Source of the DNA: Friedmanniella luteola
GTDB lineage: Bacteria > Actinomycetota > Actinomycetes > Propionibacteriales > Propionibacteriaceae
Direction of reading: 5' to 3'
DNA: 64,000 nt
Assembly (NCBI RefSeq): GCF_900105065.1
Contig: NZ_LT629749.1
Span: forward strand, 2,604,001 to 2,668,000
Shown here one piece after another: positions 34,139-43,233 of the stretch. The notes beneath the pieces are model-generated. The model was not told the DNA's origin. It saw only the letters and a program-made list of their open reading frames with translations, and did no database searches. The position numbers and the translations under genes are program-made. Each line of letters starts with the position of its first letter. Position 1 is the stretch's first letter.

Positions 34139-36979
34139 CTAGCGGCCCATCGCCCGGAGCGCCCGCTCCGTGGCGGCCTGGGCCTCCTCGATCCGGCTCT
34201 GGTAGGTGCCCAGGTCGCCGGCGGTCAGGGCCTTGTCGGCGGCCTCGAAGGCCGACTGGGCCTCGTCCAGCGCCTCGGTGGCCGCCGAGCTGTTCGGCGT
34301 CCCCGTCCCGGGCTGGGTGGGCTCGGCCGGCTCGTCCTCACCGGTCGACGCGCCGGAGTCACCCTTGAACACCTGGTCCAGCGCCTGCTGGAGCGTGTCC
34401 CCGATCCCCACCGACTGGCCGAAGCGGACGATCACGAACCGCAGCGCCGGGTAGGAGCCCGTGCTGCCCTGGCGCTGGGTGTAGACGGGTGTCACGTAGA
34501 GCAGGCCGCCGCCGACGGGCAGGGTCAGCAGGTTCCCGAAGGACGACTGCGCGGTGCCCTGCTGGAACGGTCGCAGCCGTTCGGCCACCGTCTCGTTGGT
34601 CGTCATGGCGTTGAAGGACTGGCCCGGGCCGTCGATCTGGGTGGTGTCCGACATCTGCAGCACGCGCATCCGGCCGTAGTCGGGGCTGCTCGCGTCCGCG
34701 TTGACCGCCATGTAGGCGGCGAGGTTGGAGCGACCCCGGGGCACGAACGCCGTGGTCAGGGAGAAGATCGCCCGGTCGTCCTCCGGCCACTTCACCGAGA
34801 GGTAGAACGGCGACTCCTTCGCCTGCCCGGCGGTCTTCACCGGGTCGTTCGGCACCTCCCACAGCGCCGAGTTCTGGTACCAGTTGTTCGGGTCGGTCTG
34901 GTGGTACTTGGCCAGCACCTGGCGCTGCACCTTGAAGAAGTCCTGCGGGTAGCGCAGGTGGTCCTTCAGCTCCGGCGAGATCGCGTCCCGGGACTCCACG
35001 ACGCCCGGGAACGCCTTCTGCCAGGTCTTGAGGATCGGGTCCTCGGTGTCCCAGGCGTAGAGCTTGACCGAGCCGTCGTAGGCGTCGACCACGGCCTTGA
35101 CCGAGTTCCGCATGTAGTTGATGTCGGAGTTGGGCTGGGCGACGACGGCGCCGCCCGAGGTCGTGGTCTGGGAGTCGGTCGTCACCTGGCTCAGCGGCAC
35201 GCGCTGGCTGTAGGGGTAGGAGTTCGAGGTCGTGTAGCCGTCGACGATCCAGACGATCCGCTTGTCGACGACGGCCGGGTAGGCGTCCCCGTCGACCTTC
35301 AGCCACGGCGCGGCCTTGAGAACGCGCTCCTTGGGGGTGCGGTCGTAGATGATCTTGGACGCCTCGTTCACCCGGCTGGACAGCAGGATGTTCACGTCGG
35401 CGAACTTGGCGGCGTACAGGACGCGGCGCCACAGGCTGCCGATCCCGACGCCACCCGAGCCGTCGTAGGTGAAGGTCTTCGGGCTGCCGCCCTCACCGCC
35501 ACCCGGGGTGTCCAGCTCGACGGGCGGGGTCCCCGCCGGGGCGCCGACGATCGAGTAGTCGATCGACGGGGACTCGCCGAAGTAGATCCGCGGCTCGGCC
35601 TCGTCCAGCTCGCCGGTGGGCGGGATGCCCTGGGCGATCCACTCGGGCTCGCCGCCGCTCTGCCGGCGGTTGCCGTAGGCAGCGACAAGCCCGAAGCCGT
35701 GGGTGTAGACGGTCTTGAGGTTGTTCCAGTTCTGGCCCGGCACACCGGCCAGGTTCAGCTCGCGGACCCCGACCACGGCGTCGGTCTCGGCGCCGTTGAT
35801 CGTGTACCGGTCGACGTCGAGGGTCTCGGGGAACGCGTAGTAGCCGCGGACCTGCTGCAGCTGCTCGTAGGCCGGGCCGACGACGCTGGGGTCGATCAGC
35901 CGGATGCCCGGCAGGGCCTCGGCGTCGGTGCGCAGCTGGCCCGCCGTCGCGGTGGTCTTGGCGGAGTAGCTGGTGATCTCGACGTCGTCGATGGCGTAGG
36001 CGGCCCGGGTCGCGGCGATGTTGCGCTCGATGTAGGGGCGCTCCCGGGTCGGCTCGCTCGGCCGGACGCTGAAGTACTGCACGGCCCCCGGGTAGATGAC
36101 GCCCAGCACGATCCCCGACAGCACCATCAGCACCAGGCCGATGGTCGGCACCACCCAGCGGCGGAGCACGGCGTTGGCGAAGAACAGCAGCGCGCAGATG
36201 ACCGCGATGACCGCGAGGATGGCCTTCGCGGTGACCGTCGCGTTGTCGGCGGTGTAGTTGATGCCGGTCAGCAGCTGCTGGTTCTGGATCTCCAGGCCGT
36301 AGCGGTCGAACCAGTACTGGACGGCCTTGACGACGATGGCCAGGCCGATCAGCACCGACAGCTGCGCCTGGGCGGCGCCGCTGGCGCCGCGACGCGAGCC
36401 GGAGAACCGCAGCCCGCCCATCACGTAGTGCACCAGGGCCGAGGCCACGGCGCTGAAGCCGAGCACCGCGAACAGGAACGAGAGCACGAAGCGGTACCAG
36501 GGGTAGCCGAAGACGAAGAAGCCGATGTCCAGGCCGAACTTGGGGTCGGTGATCCCGAAGGGGGTGCTGTGCCGCCAGGCCAGGTAGGTGAAGATCTGGC
36601 CGCTGGCGGCGCCGCCGGCGAACAGGCCCAGCACGACGCCGATGGCCACCACGACCCAGACGAAGCGGGACTCGAGCACCTCCCGGTAGCGCTCCAGCAG
36701 CGGGCTGCTGGCGGCGCCGACCCGCACCTTGGGCCGGAACCGGTAGGCCAGCGCGGCGCTGGCGGCCACGCAGGCCGCCATCACCAGGCCGAACACCGCG
36801 AACAGCCCGATCCGGGCCAGCAGCATGGTGCTGAACACCGAGCCGAAGTCGAACGAGCGGTACCACAACCGGTCGGTCCACACGCTGGTGAAGATGGCGA
36901 AGAGCACGACCAGGACGGCCGCGATCACCAGGGTGGGCAGGATGGCACTCCGGCGTCCACCGATCCGTACGCTGCTCAA
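34139..36979 (-). CDS. UPF0182 family large membrane protein
   Basis: This 946-residue protein has about seven transmembrane helices in the first 330 residues (LPTLVIAAVLVVLFAIFTSVW, given here as LVIAAVLVVLFAIFTSV; WVVVAIGVVLGLFAGG; LLFFANAVLRRW). A large extracytoplasmic domain of about 540 residues follows, with the conserved WNNLKTVYTHGFGLVAA, IYFGE and NSYPYSQR segments. The tail is an acidic Pro/Thr linker plus a helical end. The function is unknown. It is conserved in actinobacteria and is the first gene of the stretch resembling M. tuberculosis Rv3193c onward. CTAGGGT at about 36995 could be part of its promoter. Confidence 0.9.
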   Translation of the reverse strand: MSSVRIGGRRSAILPTLVIAAVLVVLFAIFTSVWTDRLWYRSFDFGSVFSTMLLARIGLFAVFGLVMAACVAASAALAYRFRPKVRVGAASSPLLERYREVLESRFVWVVVAIGVVLGLFAGGAASGQIFTYLAWRHSTPFGITDPKFGLDIGFFVFGYPWYRFVLSFLFAVLGFSAVASALVHYVMGGLRFSGSRRGASGAAQAQLSVLIGLAIVVKAVQYWFDRYGLEIQNQQLLTGINYTADNATVTAKAILAVIAVICALLFFANAVLRRWVVPTIGLVLMVLSGIVLGVIYPGAVQYFSVRPSEPTRERPYIERNIAATRAAYAIDDVEITSYSAKTTATAGQLRTDAEALPGIRLIDPSVVGPAYEQLQQVRGYYAFPETLDVDRYTINGAETDAVVGVRELNLAGVPGQNWNNLKTVYTHGFGLVAAYGNRRQSGGEPEWIAQGIPPTGELDEAEPRIYFGESPSIDYSIVGAPAGTPPVELDTPGGGEGGSPKTFTYDGSGGVGIGSLWRRVLYAAKFADVNILLSSRVNEASKIIYDRTPKERVLKAAPWLKVDGDAYPAVVDKRIVWIVDGYTTSNSYPYSQRVPLSQVTTDSQTTTSGGAVVAQPNSDINYMRNSVKAVVDAYDGSVKLYAWDTEDPILKTWQKAFPGVVESRDAISPELKDHLRYPQDFFKVQRQVLAKYHQTDPNNWYQNSALWEVPNDPVKTAGQAKESPFYLSVKWPEDDRAIFSLTTAFVPRGRSNLAAYMAVNADASSPDYGRMRVLQMSDTTQIDGPGQSFNAMTTNETVAERLRPFQQGTAQSSFGNLLTLPVGGGLLYVTPVYTQRQGSTGSYPALRFVIVRFGQSVGIGDTLQQALDQVFKGDSGASTGEDEPAEPTQPGTGTPNSSAATEALDEAQSAFEAADKALTAGDLGTYQSRIEEAQAATERALRAMGR

Positions 36980-37095
36980 CGAACTCGACTCTCCCTAGGG
37001 TTCTCTGACACCGGACGGGATCCCCGGCACGCCGTGGACCTCGCCCGCACAACCGCGCGAGGAGGGTGCGGGGTTCCCCGCCACCCCCTGGACGG

Positions 37096-37644
37096 TCACG
37101 CCAGCGTATGCGCCAGCGCCGCACCGAGCCCCGGCACGAGGTCCTCGGCCCCGAGAAGTTCACCCGGTCGTGACACCAGCCGGGCGACACCGTGGGTGTT
37201 GCCGGCGCGGTCGGCGCCGACCACGACCCGGATCTCCTCGCGGTCCGGGTGGGCGGCGACGTGGGCCGCGGCCGCCGCCGGGTCGTCGGGGATGTCGGCC
37301 TCGGCGCCCGCGGGCAGGAAGGTCCGCTCGGCGCTGACGGCGCAGCCGAACACGGTGTCGGGCCACTCCAGCTGCTCGAGGTCGGCCACCAGGTCGTCGG
37401 TGGGCACGAAGCCCTCCTGCTCGATGGCGGTGAGAGCGCCCGGCGGCCCGCCCTCGGCCGTGGTCCGCAGCCCCAGCTCGCCCGCCAGCTCGGGCTCGGC
37501 GGCGGCGAAGACGTCGGTCAGCACCAGCGCGAACAGCCGGGCGGGCTGGTCCCAGCCGGCGGCGCCGACGTGCCGCTCCAGGTCGACGAGGGCGGCGACC
37601 AGGGCGTCGTGCTGCTCGGCGGGGTCGAGGGGGGTGGTGCTCAT
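37096..37644 (-). CDS. PPA1309 family protein
   Basis: This 182-residue cytosolic protein belongs to an actinobacteria-restricted family without known function. Recognisable parts are LFALVLTDVFAAAEPELA, the EQEGFVPTDDLVADLEQLEWPD region (LEQLEWPDTVFGCAVSAER) and the acidic AADIPDDPAAAAAHVAAHPDR-type segment. It is usually adjacent to UPF0182 and the PDZ/Lon-like protease, as here. ATG 37644 is preferred to the GTG 9 nt upstream because AGGA then has 10-nt spacing. Confidence 0.88.
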   Translation of the reverse strand: MSTTPLDPAEQHDALVAALVDLERHVGAAGWDQPARLFALVLTDVFAAAEPELAGELGLRTTAEGGPPGALTAIEQEGFVPTDDLVADLEQLEWPDTVFGCAVSAERTFLPAGAEADIPDDPAAAAAHVAAHPDREEIRVVVGADRAGNTHGVARLVSRPGELLGAEDLVPGLGAALAHTLA

Positions 37645-37700
37645 CGGGTTCACGTCCTGGCTCGGTGGGGCGCCGGTGGTCTCGGTGGGGTGCGGGTGGG

Positions 37701-38747
37701 TCAGCAGCGCGGGACGCGGGCCGCGCCGTCGGGCTGCTGCAGCGTCTCCAGGGCACCGATGGCGTCGCGGAGGGTGGCGACCCTGACCAGCGTCATGTCG
37801 GTCCGGACCCCGGCCAGGTCGTCGCAGTTGCTCGCCGGCACCAGGAAGACGCTCGCTCCCGCGTCCTCGGCGCCGGCGATCTTCTCCTGGATGCCGCCGA
37901 TGCCGCCCACCTCGCCGTCGGGGGTGATGGAGCCGGTGCCGGCGACGTGGCGGCCGGCCAGCAGCTCGCCCGCGGTGATCTTGTCGTAGATGGCCAGCGC
38001 GAAGACGAGGCCGGCGCTGGGCCCGCCGATCCGCTGGCCCAGCTCGAAGGAGATCCGCGGGTCGTAGCGGTAGCCCGTGCCGAGGGTGATGCCGACGACC
38101 GGCACCCCTTCCTGGGTGGTGGAGACGACGGTGGGCACCGCCACCTCCTGCTCCCGGCGCTGCCGGACGACGGTGAAGGTGACGCTCTCCCCCGGCTTGT
38201 GCGCGCGGATCTGCCGGCTGACGGCGTCCTGGTCCTCCGTGGGGACGCCGTCGACGGCGAGCACGAGGTCACCGGGCAGCAGCTTCGTGTGCGCCGGACC
38301 GCCGACCGTGACCGAGAAGATCGCGGGCAGGGCGGTCACCGGCTGGCCGTCGGACCGCAGCGCTGCGACCACCGCGTCGTCCTGGGCGGTGGACATCATG
38401 TCGGCGTCCTCGGCCTGCACCTCGGCGGCCGACTTCCCCGGCGCGTAGACCGAGTCGAGCGGGAGGGCGTCCCGGTGCGGCAGCCAGTAGGCCAGCAGGG
38501 CCTGCGGCAGGCTCAGCCGGGCTCCCGCCGGGGTCACGGAGACGACGGTGAGGTCGAGCCGGCCCGACGTCGGGTGGGTCGCGATGCCCTGCACCTCGAT
38601 GATCGGCTTCCCGTCGACCGCGCCGAGGGTGTCCCGGGTGCTGCCCGGCCCCCAGGTGACGAAGGGCACCGGGATGACGACGAGGGCGACGGCGAGCAGC
38701 ACGAAGACCAGCGCCGAGACCAGCGCCGTCCAGGTCTGACGGGTCAC
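37701..38747 (-). CDS. PDZ and Lon-like (S16) serine protease, membrane anchored
   Basis: This 348-residue protein has one N-terminal transmembrane helix (ALVSALVFVLLAVALVV), a PDZ domain at about 120-210 (LLPGDLVLAVDGVPT) and a Lon-type proteolytic domain. The Ser is in GGPSAGLVFALAIYD and the Lys in GGIQEKIAGAEDAG. The active site faces outside. It is related to YlbL of Bacillus and Rv3194c. Substrates are unknown; YlbL acts in cell-division control. The GTG start overlaps the moaE stop (GTGA), so it is translated after MoaE. Confidence 0.92.
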   Translation of the reverse strand: MTRQTWTALVSALVFVLLAVALVVIPVPFVTWGPGSTRDTLGAVDGKPIIEVQGIATHPTSGRLDLTVVSVTPAGARLSLPQALLAYWLPHRDALPLDSVYAPGKSAAEVQAEDADMMSTAQDDAVVAALRSDGQPVTALPAIFSVTVGGPAHTKLLPGDLVLAVDGVPTEDQDAVSRQIRAHKPGESVTFTVVRQRREQEVAVPTVVSTTQEGVPVVGITLGTGYRYDPRISFELGQRIGGPSAGLVFALAIYDKITAGELLAGRHVAGTGSITPDGEVGGIGGIQEKIAGAEDAGASVFLVPASNCDDLAGVRTDMTLVRVATLRDAIGALETLQQPDGAARVPRC

Positions 38748-39184
38748 GTCTCGTCCGCCGCCGGCAGCCCGACCCACGCGACGCCGCCGCCGGCGAAGGC
38801 CTGCTCCTTCCAGATCGGCACCTCGGACTTGAGGTCATCGATCAGCTGGCGGCAGGCCGCGAGCGCCTCCGCCCGGTGCACCGCCCCGGTGGCCACGACG
38901 ACGGCGAGGTCGCCCACCTCGAGGTGCCCGACCCGGTGCTCGACGGCGACGGTGAGGACGTCGTGGGCCTGCGCCACCCGCTCGGCGCAGGCGGCCAGGG
39001 CGGCCTGCGCGCTGGGGTGGGCGGTGTAGTCGAGGGAGGTGACGCCCTGGCCCTCGTCGTGGTCGCGGACCACCCCGACGAACAGGGCGACACCGCCGAC
39101 GGCCGGTTCGCGGACCAGGCCGAGCAACCGGTCGACGCTGATCGGTGCGTCGCCGATGCTCGCCTCCCGCACTGCTGATGCCAT
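38744..39184 (-). CDS. moaE: molybdopterin synthase catalytic subunit MoaE
   Basis: This 146-residue enzyme inserts the dithiolene sulfurs into precursor Z together with thiocarboxylated MoaD. Signature segments are GGVALFVGVVRDHDEG, YTAHPSAQ, HRVGHLEVGDLAVVVATGAVHR-type core (VGHLEVGD, GAVHRAEAL) and the active lysines in DDLKSEVPIWKEQ. No moaD or other moa gene lies in the window. The ATG at 39184 is followed downstream by the PDZ protease in a 4-bp overlap. Confidence 0.95.
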   Translation of the reverse strand: MASAVREASIGDAPISVDRLLGLVREPAVGGVALFVGVVRDHDEGQGVTSLDYTAHPSAQAALAACAERVAQAHDVLTVAVEHRVGHLEVGDLAVVVATGAVHRAEALAACRQLIDDLKSEVPIWKEQAFAGGGVAWVGLPAADET

Positions 39185-39360
39185 GGCCCGACCCTAGCCG
39201 AGCCCGCTGGCGGGACCGGGTGCGGAAGGGGTTGCGCCCTGAGCGATCACGGGCCTCGGCCCGGCCCGCTCCCCGTGCCCGCGGCGAGCCGGGCGCGTAC
39301 CGTGGACGGACCAGGGAGCGCGTCCGTGCCCCGTCGTGACGCCAGACATCAGGAGTGGGA

Positions 39361-40941
39361 ATGGCCGAGGACCGGCAGCCAGGATCCGCCGACCAGCCCG
39401 AGGACGAGCCGGGCGGGACCGGCGACGCGAGCCCCGGGGGCACCACCCCGGAGGGCACCGGGCCCGCATCGCCCAACCGGGGCTACCGCCTCGGCGGCGG
39501 GTCATCCGGCGGCAGCACGTCCGGCGGCAGCGCCTCGGGCGGCGGTCAGGGTCAGCCCCCGAACCCGTTCGAGGCCCTCTTCTCCTCCCTCGGCGGCGCC
39601 GGTGGCGGCGCGGGCGACATGAACGCCCTCATGCAGCAGCTGCAGAACGCCTTCGGCATGCTCGGCGCCGGCACCGGTGGGGGCGGGCTCTTCGGCCACG
39701 GCGCCCCGGCGGCGGGCTCGGGCGTCAACTGGGACGTGACGAAGGACACCGCGCGCAAGACGGCCGCCTCCCTCGGTCCGGACCCGACCCCGACCTCGGC
39801 GCAGCAGCACGCCATCACCGAAGCCGTCTCCATCGCCGAGGTGTGGCTGGACGAGGCGACCCGCTTCCCGCGGGTCAGCACGACCGTCGCCGCCTGGAGC
39901 CGCGCCGAGTGGATCGAGAACACCATGGGCGTCTGGCGCCGGCTCGTCGAGCCGGTGGCCAGCCACATCGCCGACGCGATGGAGGGGGCGCTCAGCTTCG
40001 GGGGCGACGAGGCCGGCGCGATCCCGGGGATGGCGGGCATGGAGCAGATGCTCCGGCCGATGCTGCGCAGCTCCGGGGCCTCGATGTTCGGCCTGCAGCT
40101 GGGCCAGGGGCTCGGCCAGCTCGCCGCGGAGGTCGTCGGCGCGACCGACATCGGCCTGCCGCTCAGCGAGCCCGGCCACGTCGCCCTGCTGCCCACCAAC
40201 ATCGCCGCCTTCGGCGAGGGCCTCGAGCAGAGCAGCACCGACGTCACCCTCTACCTGGCCCTGCGCGAGTCCGCCCGGCAGCGGCTGTTCGCCTCCGCCG
40301 GCTGGCTCCGCGAGCAGGTGCTCGTGCTGGTCGAGCAGTACGCGGCGGGCATCACCATCGACACCTCGGCGCTGGAGCAGGCGGTCAGCCAGATCGACCC
40401 CACCAACCTGGAGGAGCTGAGCGCGACGCTCGAGGGCGGGCTGTTCGAGCCGCGGAAGACCCCGGAGCAGCTGGCCACCCTCGAGCGCCTGGAGACCATG
40501 CTGGCGCTGGTCGAGGGCTGGGTGGACGACGTCGTCACCCAGGCGACCGCCCCCTGGATGCCCGCCGCGGGCGCCCTGGCCGAGACCGTCCGGCGCTCGC
40601 GCGCCAGCGGCGGTCCCGCCGAGGCGACCTTCGCCACCCTCGTCGGGCTGGAGCTCCGGCCCCGTCGGATGCGCGACGCGGCCAACCTCTGGGCGGCGGT
40701 CCGGGAGGCGCGGGGCGTCGACGGCCGCGACGCGGTGTGGGCGCACCCCGACCTCGTACCCACCACCGGCGACCTCGACGACCCGCTGGGCTTCGTCTCC
40801 GGCGACGCGGCCGAGGAGCAGTCCGACGAGGACTTCGACGCCGCGCTCGCGGAGCTGCTCGACGGCGAGCAGCCCGGCGAGCCCGGCGACCAGGGCCCGG
40901 ACGAGCAGGGCCCGGACGACCGGGGTCCCCGGCCCGCCTGA
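39361..40941 (+). CDS. DUF2342 (zincin-like) protein, probably without intact zinc site
   Basis: This 526-residue protein has a low-complexity Gly/Ser N-terminus (about 1-110). A helical DUF2342 domain follows, of the type annotated as zinc-dependent metalloprotease or F420-biosynthesis-associated protein. Recognisable parts are VSIAEVWLDEATRFPRV, NTMGVWRRLVEPVA and LGLPLSEPGHVALLP-like DIGLPLSEPGHVALLP. In the helix where relatives carry an HExxH-like motif this copy reads LALRESARQRLF, so metal binding is doubtful. The acidic tail ends in DEQGPDDRGP repeats. ATG 39361 has AGGAG 6 nt upstream. It corresponds in position to M. tuberculosis Rv3195. Confidence 0.85.
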   Translation: MAEDRQPGSADQPEDEPGGTGDASPGGTTPEGTGPASPNRGYRLGGGSSGGSTSGGSASGGGQGQPPNPFEALFSSLGGAGGGAGDMNALMQQLQNAFGMLGAGTGGGGLFGHGAPAAGSGVNWDVTKDTARKTAASLGPDPTPTSAQQHAITEAVSIAEVWLDEATRFPRVSTTVAAWSRAEWIENTMGVWRRLVEPVASHIADAMEGALSFGGDEAGAIPGMAGMEQMLRPMLRSSGASMFGLQLGQGLGQLAAEVVGATDIGLPLSEPGHVALLPTNIAAFGEGLEQSSTDVTLYLALRESARQRLFASAGWLREQVLVLVEQYAAGITIDTSALEQAVSQIDPTNLEELSATLEGGLFEPRKTPEQLATLERLETMLALVEGWVDDVVTQATAPWMPAAGALAETVRRSRASGGPAEATFATLVGLELRPRRMRDAANLWAAVREARGVDGRDAVWAHPDLVPTTGDLDDPLGFVSGDAAEEQSDEDFDAALAELLDGEQPGEPGDQGPDEQGPDDRGPRPA

Positions 40942-41029
40942 GCGGGCGTCCTCCGGCCGGGTCGACCCTGGCCCCGGGTGCCTCGTCGGCCCTAGGGTGC
41001 CTGCAACGTCCCGGCCCGGAGGAGCCCGC

Positions 41030-41458
41030 ATGCCCGAAGTCCGCACCAGCCTCTGGACCGCGCTGCCGCCCGACCGGGTGCTCCGCGTGCTCACGGACTT
41101 CGGGCCGGCCCGCGCCGAGGCCTGGCCGGGCGTGGACGCGTCGAACCTGACGGTGCACGACAGCGGGCCGGGCTGGGCGGAGGTCACGGAGGGCAACCGG
41201 ATCGGCTGGGAGCGCGAGCGCTACCACTGGGACGCCGAGGCCGGCACCGTCACCGCCGACACGCTGGCCTCGAACCTGTGGGCGGTGGGCAGCCGCTGGG
41301 ACTACCGGTTGACCCCGGACCGCGGCGGCACGACCGTCGAGGTCACGCTGCTGCGTCGCGGCAAGGGCGTGAAGGGCGCGCTCGTCGGCGCGCTGCTGCC
41401 GCTGGTCGGCGCCCGGATGATCCGCGACGGGCTGACGGGCGCCCTGCTCAAGGGCTGA
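41030..41458 (+). CDS. SRPBCC (START/polyketide cyclase-like) family protein
   Basis: This 142-residue single-domain protein has the helix-grip pattern: VRTSLWTALPPDRVLRVLTD at the start (LWTALPPDRVLRVLTD), central strands ERERYHWD and SRWDYRLTPDRGGTTVEVTLLR, and a long C-terminal helix ending in a hydrophobic GLTGALLKG tail. It probably binds a hydrophobic ligand; no catalytic function can be assigned. ATG 41030 follows GGAGGAG, and TAGGGT at 40993-40998 is a likely -10. Its 3' end overlaps the convergent DUF2332 gene by 11 bp. Confidence 0.8.
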   Translation: MPEVRTSLWTALPPDRVLRVLTDFGPARAEAWPGVDASNLTVHDSGPGWAEVTEGNRIGWERERYHWDAEAGTVTADTLASNLWAVGSRWDYRLTPDRGGTTVEVTLLRRGKGVKGALVGALLPLVGARMIRDGLTGALLKG

Positions 41459-42566
41459 CGCCGGACCGGCCGGGCCGGCCCACCGGGAGCTCCAGCCGCA
41501 CCGGGACACCGTGGTGGTGCGCGGTGGCGAGCCGCCGCGGCACCGCACCCGCGGCCGCCGACGGGTCCCACAGCGTGCCGGTCAGCACCGGGTGCCCCCC
41601 GGCCTCCACGGCCGCGTCGTCGTACTCGAGGCTCACCCGGCCCAGCCGTCGCCGGCGGCCGTGCCCCGCCAGAACCCGCTCGACGGCCGCGACCTCCTCC
41701 GGTGACCAGTACAGCCGGGTGACGGAGTGCCAGACCACCGTCAGCACCGCGTCGTCGTCCCGGCCGCTCGCGGCCGGACCCGTCCCCGCCAGCTGCTCCC
41801 CCAGCCAGTCCGCGGCGCCGGCGCGGTCGACCCGCACGGGGTGCCGCGCGGCCACCGCGAGCGCTCCCGCGAGCCGGGCGTGCCGGTGCAGGTCGAACGG
41901 CCAGACGAAGGACGTCAGCAGCCGCCGGCCCGCCTCGGTGCCGGCGTCGACCGGCGCCACGTCGCAGCCGGCCGGGGCGACCAGCCTGAACGGCGCCGGC
42001 GTGAACGCGCCGTCGACGGCGGCGTCCAGCACCACCGGGGAGTCGGCCGGCCCCCAGGCCCAGCCGGGCCCGGTGACGCGGAAGCGGTCCAGCAGCAGGT
42101 TCAGCCCGGCGCTGGCCCCGAGCTCGAGCACCCGCAGCTGCCGGCAACCCGTCCGGGCGACCAGGTCGGTGAGCCCGACCAGCAGGGCCGCCGCCCGGCC
42201 GACCTCGTTCGTCTGCGGCGCCACCTCCAGCGCGGTGCGGAGCTCGGGGACGTGCGCGGCGACGACCTCCCTCATCACCGGCCACACCGTCGAGGGCGGG
42301 GCGTCCCCGCCCAGGCAGGCGTACCAGGGCGCCAGCGCATCCGCCCGCCCCTCGAGGACCAGCCGGAAGACCCCGGCCAGCAGCCGCAGCTGGAGCGCGG
42401 AGCCCTCCGGCGCGTCCTCGTGGCCCGCGCAGACCTCCCGTACGGGCCCACCGGCCTCCCAGTCGTCGGCCATCGCCCGCATGGCCACGGCGTAGAGGTG
42501 CGTCCGGTCGCCGGCGTGGGCGCGGAAGCGCACCGCGAGGGTGGCACCGCGGTCCCAGTCGACCAT
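41448..42566 (-). CDS. DUF2332 domain protein
   Basis: This 372-residue protein matches the actinobacterial DUF2332 family: FRAHAGDRTHLYAVAMRAMADD, a central LRVLELGASAGLNLLLDRF segment resembling a methyltransferase glycine loop, and VTVVWHSVTRLYW-like TVVWHSVTRLYW near residue 280. The SAM-like loop suggests a Rossmann fold of uncertain activity. The ATG at 42566 abuts the stop of the upstream gene (one-base overlap), so it is the last gene of a three-gene minus-strand unit with the metallopeptidase and the nucleotidyltransferase-like gene. Confidence 0.82.
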   Translation of the reverse strand: MVDWDRGATLAVRFRAHAGDRTHLYAVAMRAMADDWEAGGPVREVCAGHEDAPEGSALQLRLLAGVFRLVLEGRADALAPWYACLGGDAPPSTVWPVMREVVAAHVPELRTALEVAPQTNEVGRAAALLVGLTDLVARTGCRQLRVLELGASAGLNLLLDRFRVTGPGWAWGPADSPVVLDAAVDGAFTPAPFRLVAPAGCDVAPVDAGTEAGRRLLTSFVWPFDLHRHARLAGALAVAARHPVRVDRAGAADWLGEQLAGTGPAASGRDDDAVLTVVWHSVTRLYWSPEEVAAVERVLAGHGRRRRLGRVSLEYDDAAVEAGGHPVLTGTLWDPSAAAGAVPRRLATAHHHGVPVRLELPVGRPGRSGVSP

Positions 42567-43222
42567 CAGCGGGGCACGCCGAGCGCGCCCGCGACCCGGA
42601 GCAGCTCCCGGGTCTCCTCCCAGCCCTCCAGCCCGGGGTCCAGCCGGGCGAGGGCACCGGGGGTGCGCAGCCGGTGCCAGTCGGGCGCGGTCTGGACGGC
42701 CGACCGCCGGGGGGCCGCCGCCGTCAGCCGGGTCCGCAGGTCGGCGGCGTCGAGGTCGAGGTCGAGCGGCAGCAACCAGCTCGCCAGCGGCAGCCGGACG
42801 CCCAGCGCGACGACGCCCGGCCCGCCCCGCTCGGGGGCCAGCACGACGTCGCTGCGGTGCAGCACCTTGAAGACCTTCGCCAGGACGAGGCCGGGCAGGT
42901 CGGGCGCGTCGCCGGGCACGACCACCAGCTCGTCGACCTCGGCCCGCATCGTCGCGGCGAGCGCCGCCAGCGGCGCACCGGGGAGGTGCAGCGCGCCGGG
43001 CCAGAGCAGGTCGGCCGCGTCGGCGTCGCCCGCGATCCCCGACCGCACACCGACGAGGTCGGCGACCACCTCGTAGCTGTCCGCCAGGGCGGCCCGGGCG
43101 AGGTCCTGCGGGTCGACGCCCGGCGGCGCGGCGGCCCCGGCACCGTGCCGGGCCAGCACGAGGACCGCGCGGCGGGGCCCCCCGTCAGGCTCCGCGCGCG
43201 CACCGTCAGGCTCCGCGAGCAC
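42566..43222 (-). CDS. DUF2064/CofC-like nucleotidyltransferase-fold protein
   Basis: This protein of about 218 residues has a GT-A-like layout. An opening strand RRAVLVLARHGAG precedes a central LVVVPGDAPDLPGLVLAKVFKVL, cited here as VVVPGDAPDLPG. Then come DVVLAPERGG and LGVRLPLASWL. This resembles DUF2064 and CofC-type proteins, where GDxPxL binds metal and nucleotide sugar. The function is uncertain. The GTG start overlaps the metallopeptidase stop by 17 bp inside a 15-bp repeat, so the true start and frame history are unclear. Confidence 0.6.
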   Translation of the reverse strand: MLAEPDGARAEPDGGPRRAVLVLARHGAGAAAPPGVDPQDLARAALADSYEVVADLVGVRSGIAGDADAADLLWPGALHLPGAPLAALAATMRAEVDELVVVPGDAPDLPGLVLAKVFKVLHRSDVVLAPERGGPGVVALGVRLPLASWLLPLDLDLDAADLRTRLTAAAPRRSAVQTAPDWHRLRTPGALARLDPGLEGWEETRELLRVAGALGVPR

Positions 43223-43233
43223 CGTCGGGCTCC
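43182..43233. repeat. triplicated 15-bp repeat at a gene junction
   Basis: CCGTCAGGCTCCGCG occurs at 43182-43196 and 43203-43217, and a variant CCGTCGGGCTCC at 43222-43233. In both flanking minus-strand genes the repeats encode EPDGAR/AEPDG. Because the copies are 21 and 19 bp apart, the frame shifts between genes. Confidence 0.75.

Noticed and set aside
43182-43233. Possible CRISPR-like repeat
   Set aside because: The three copies are only 15 bp, have unequal 4-6 bp gaps and lie within coding sequence; no cas gene is present.
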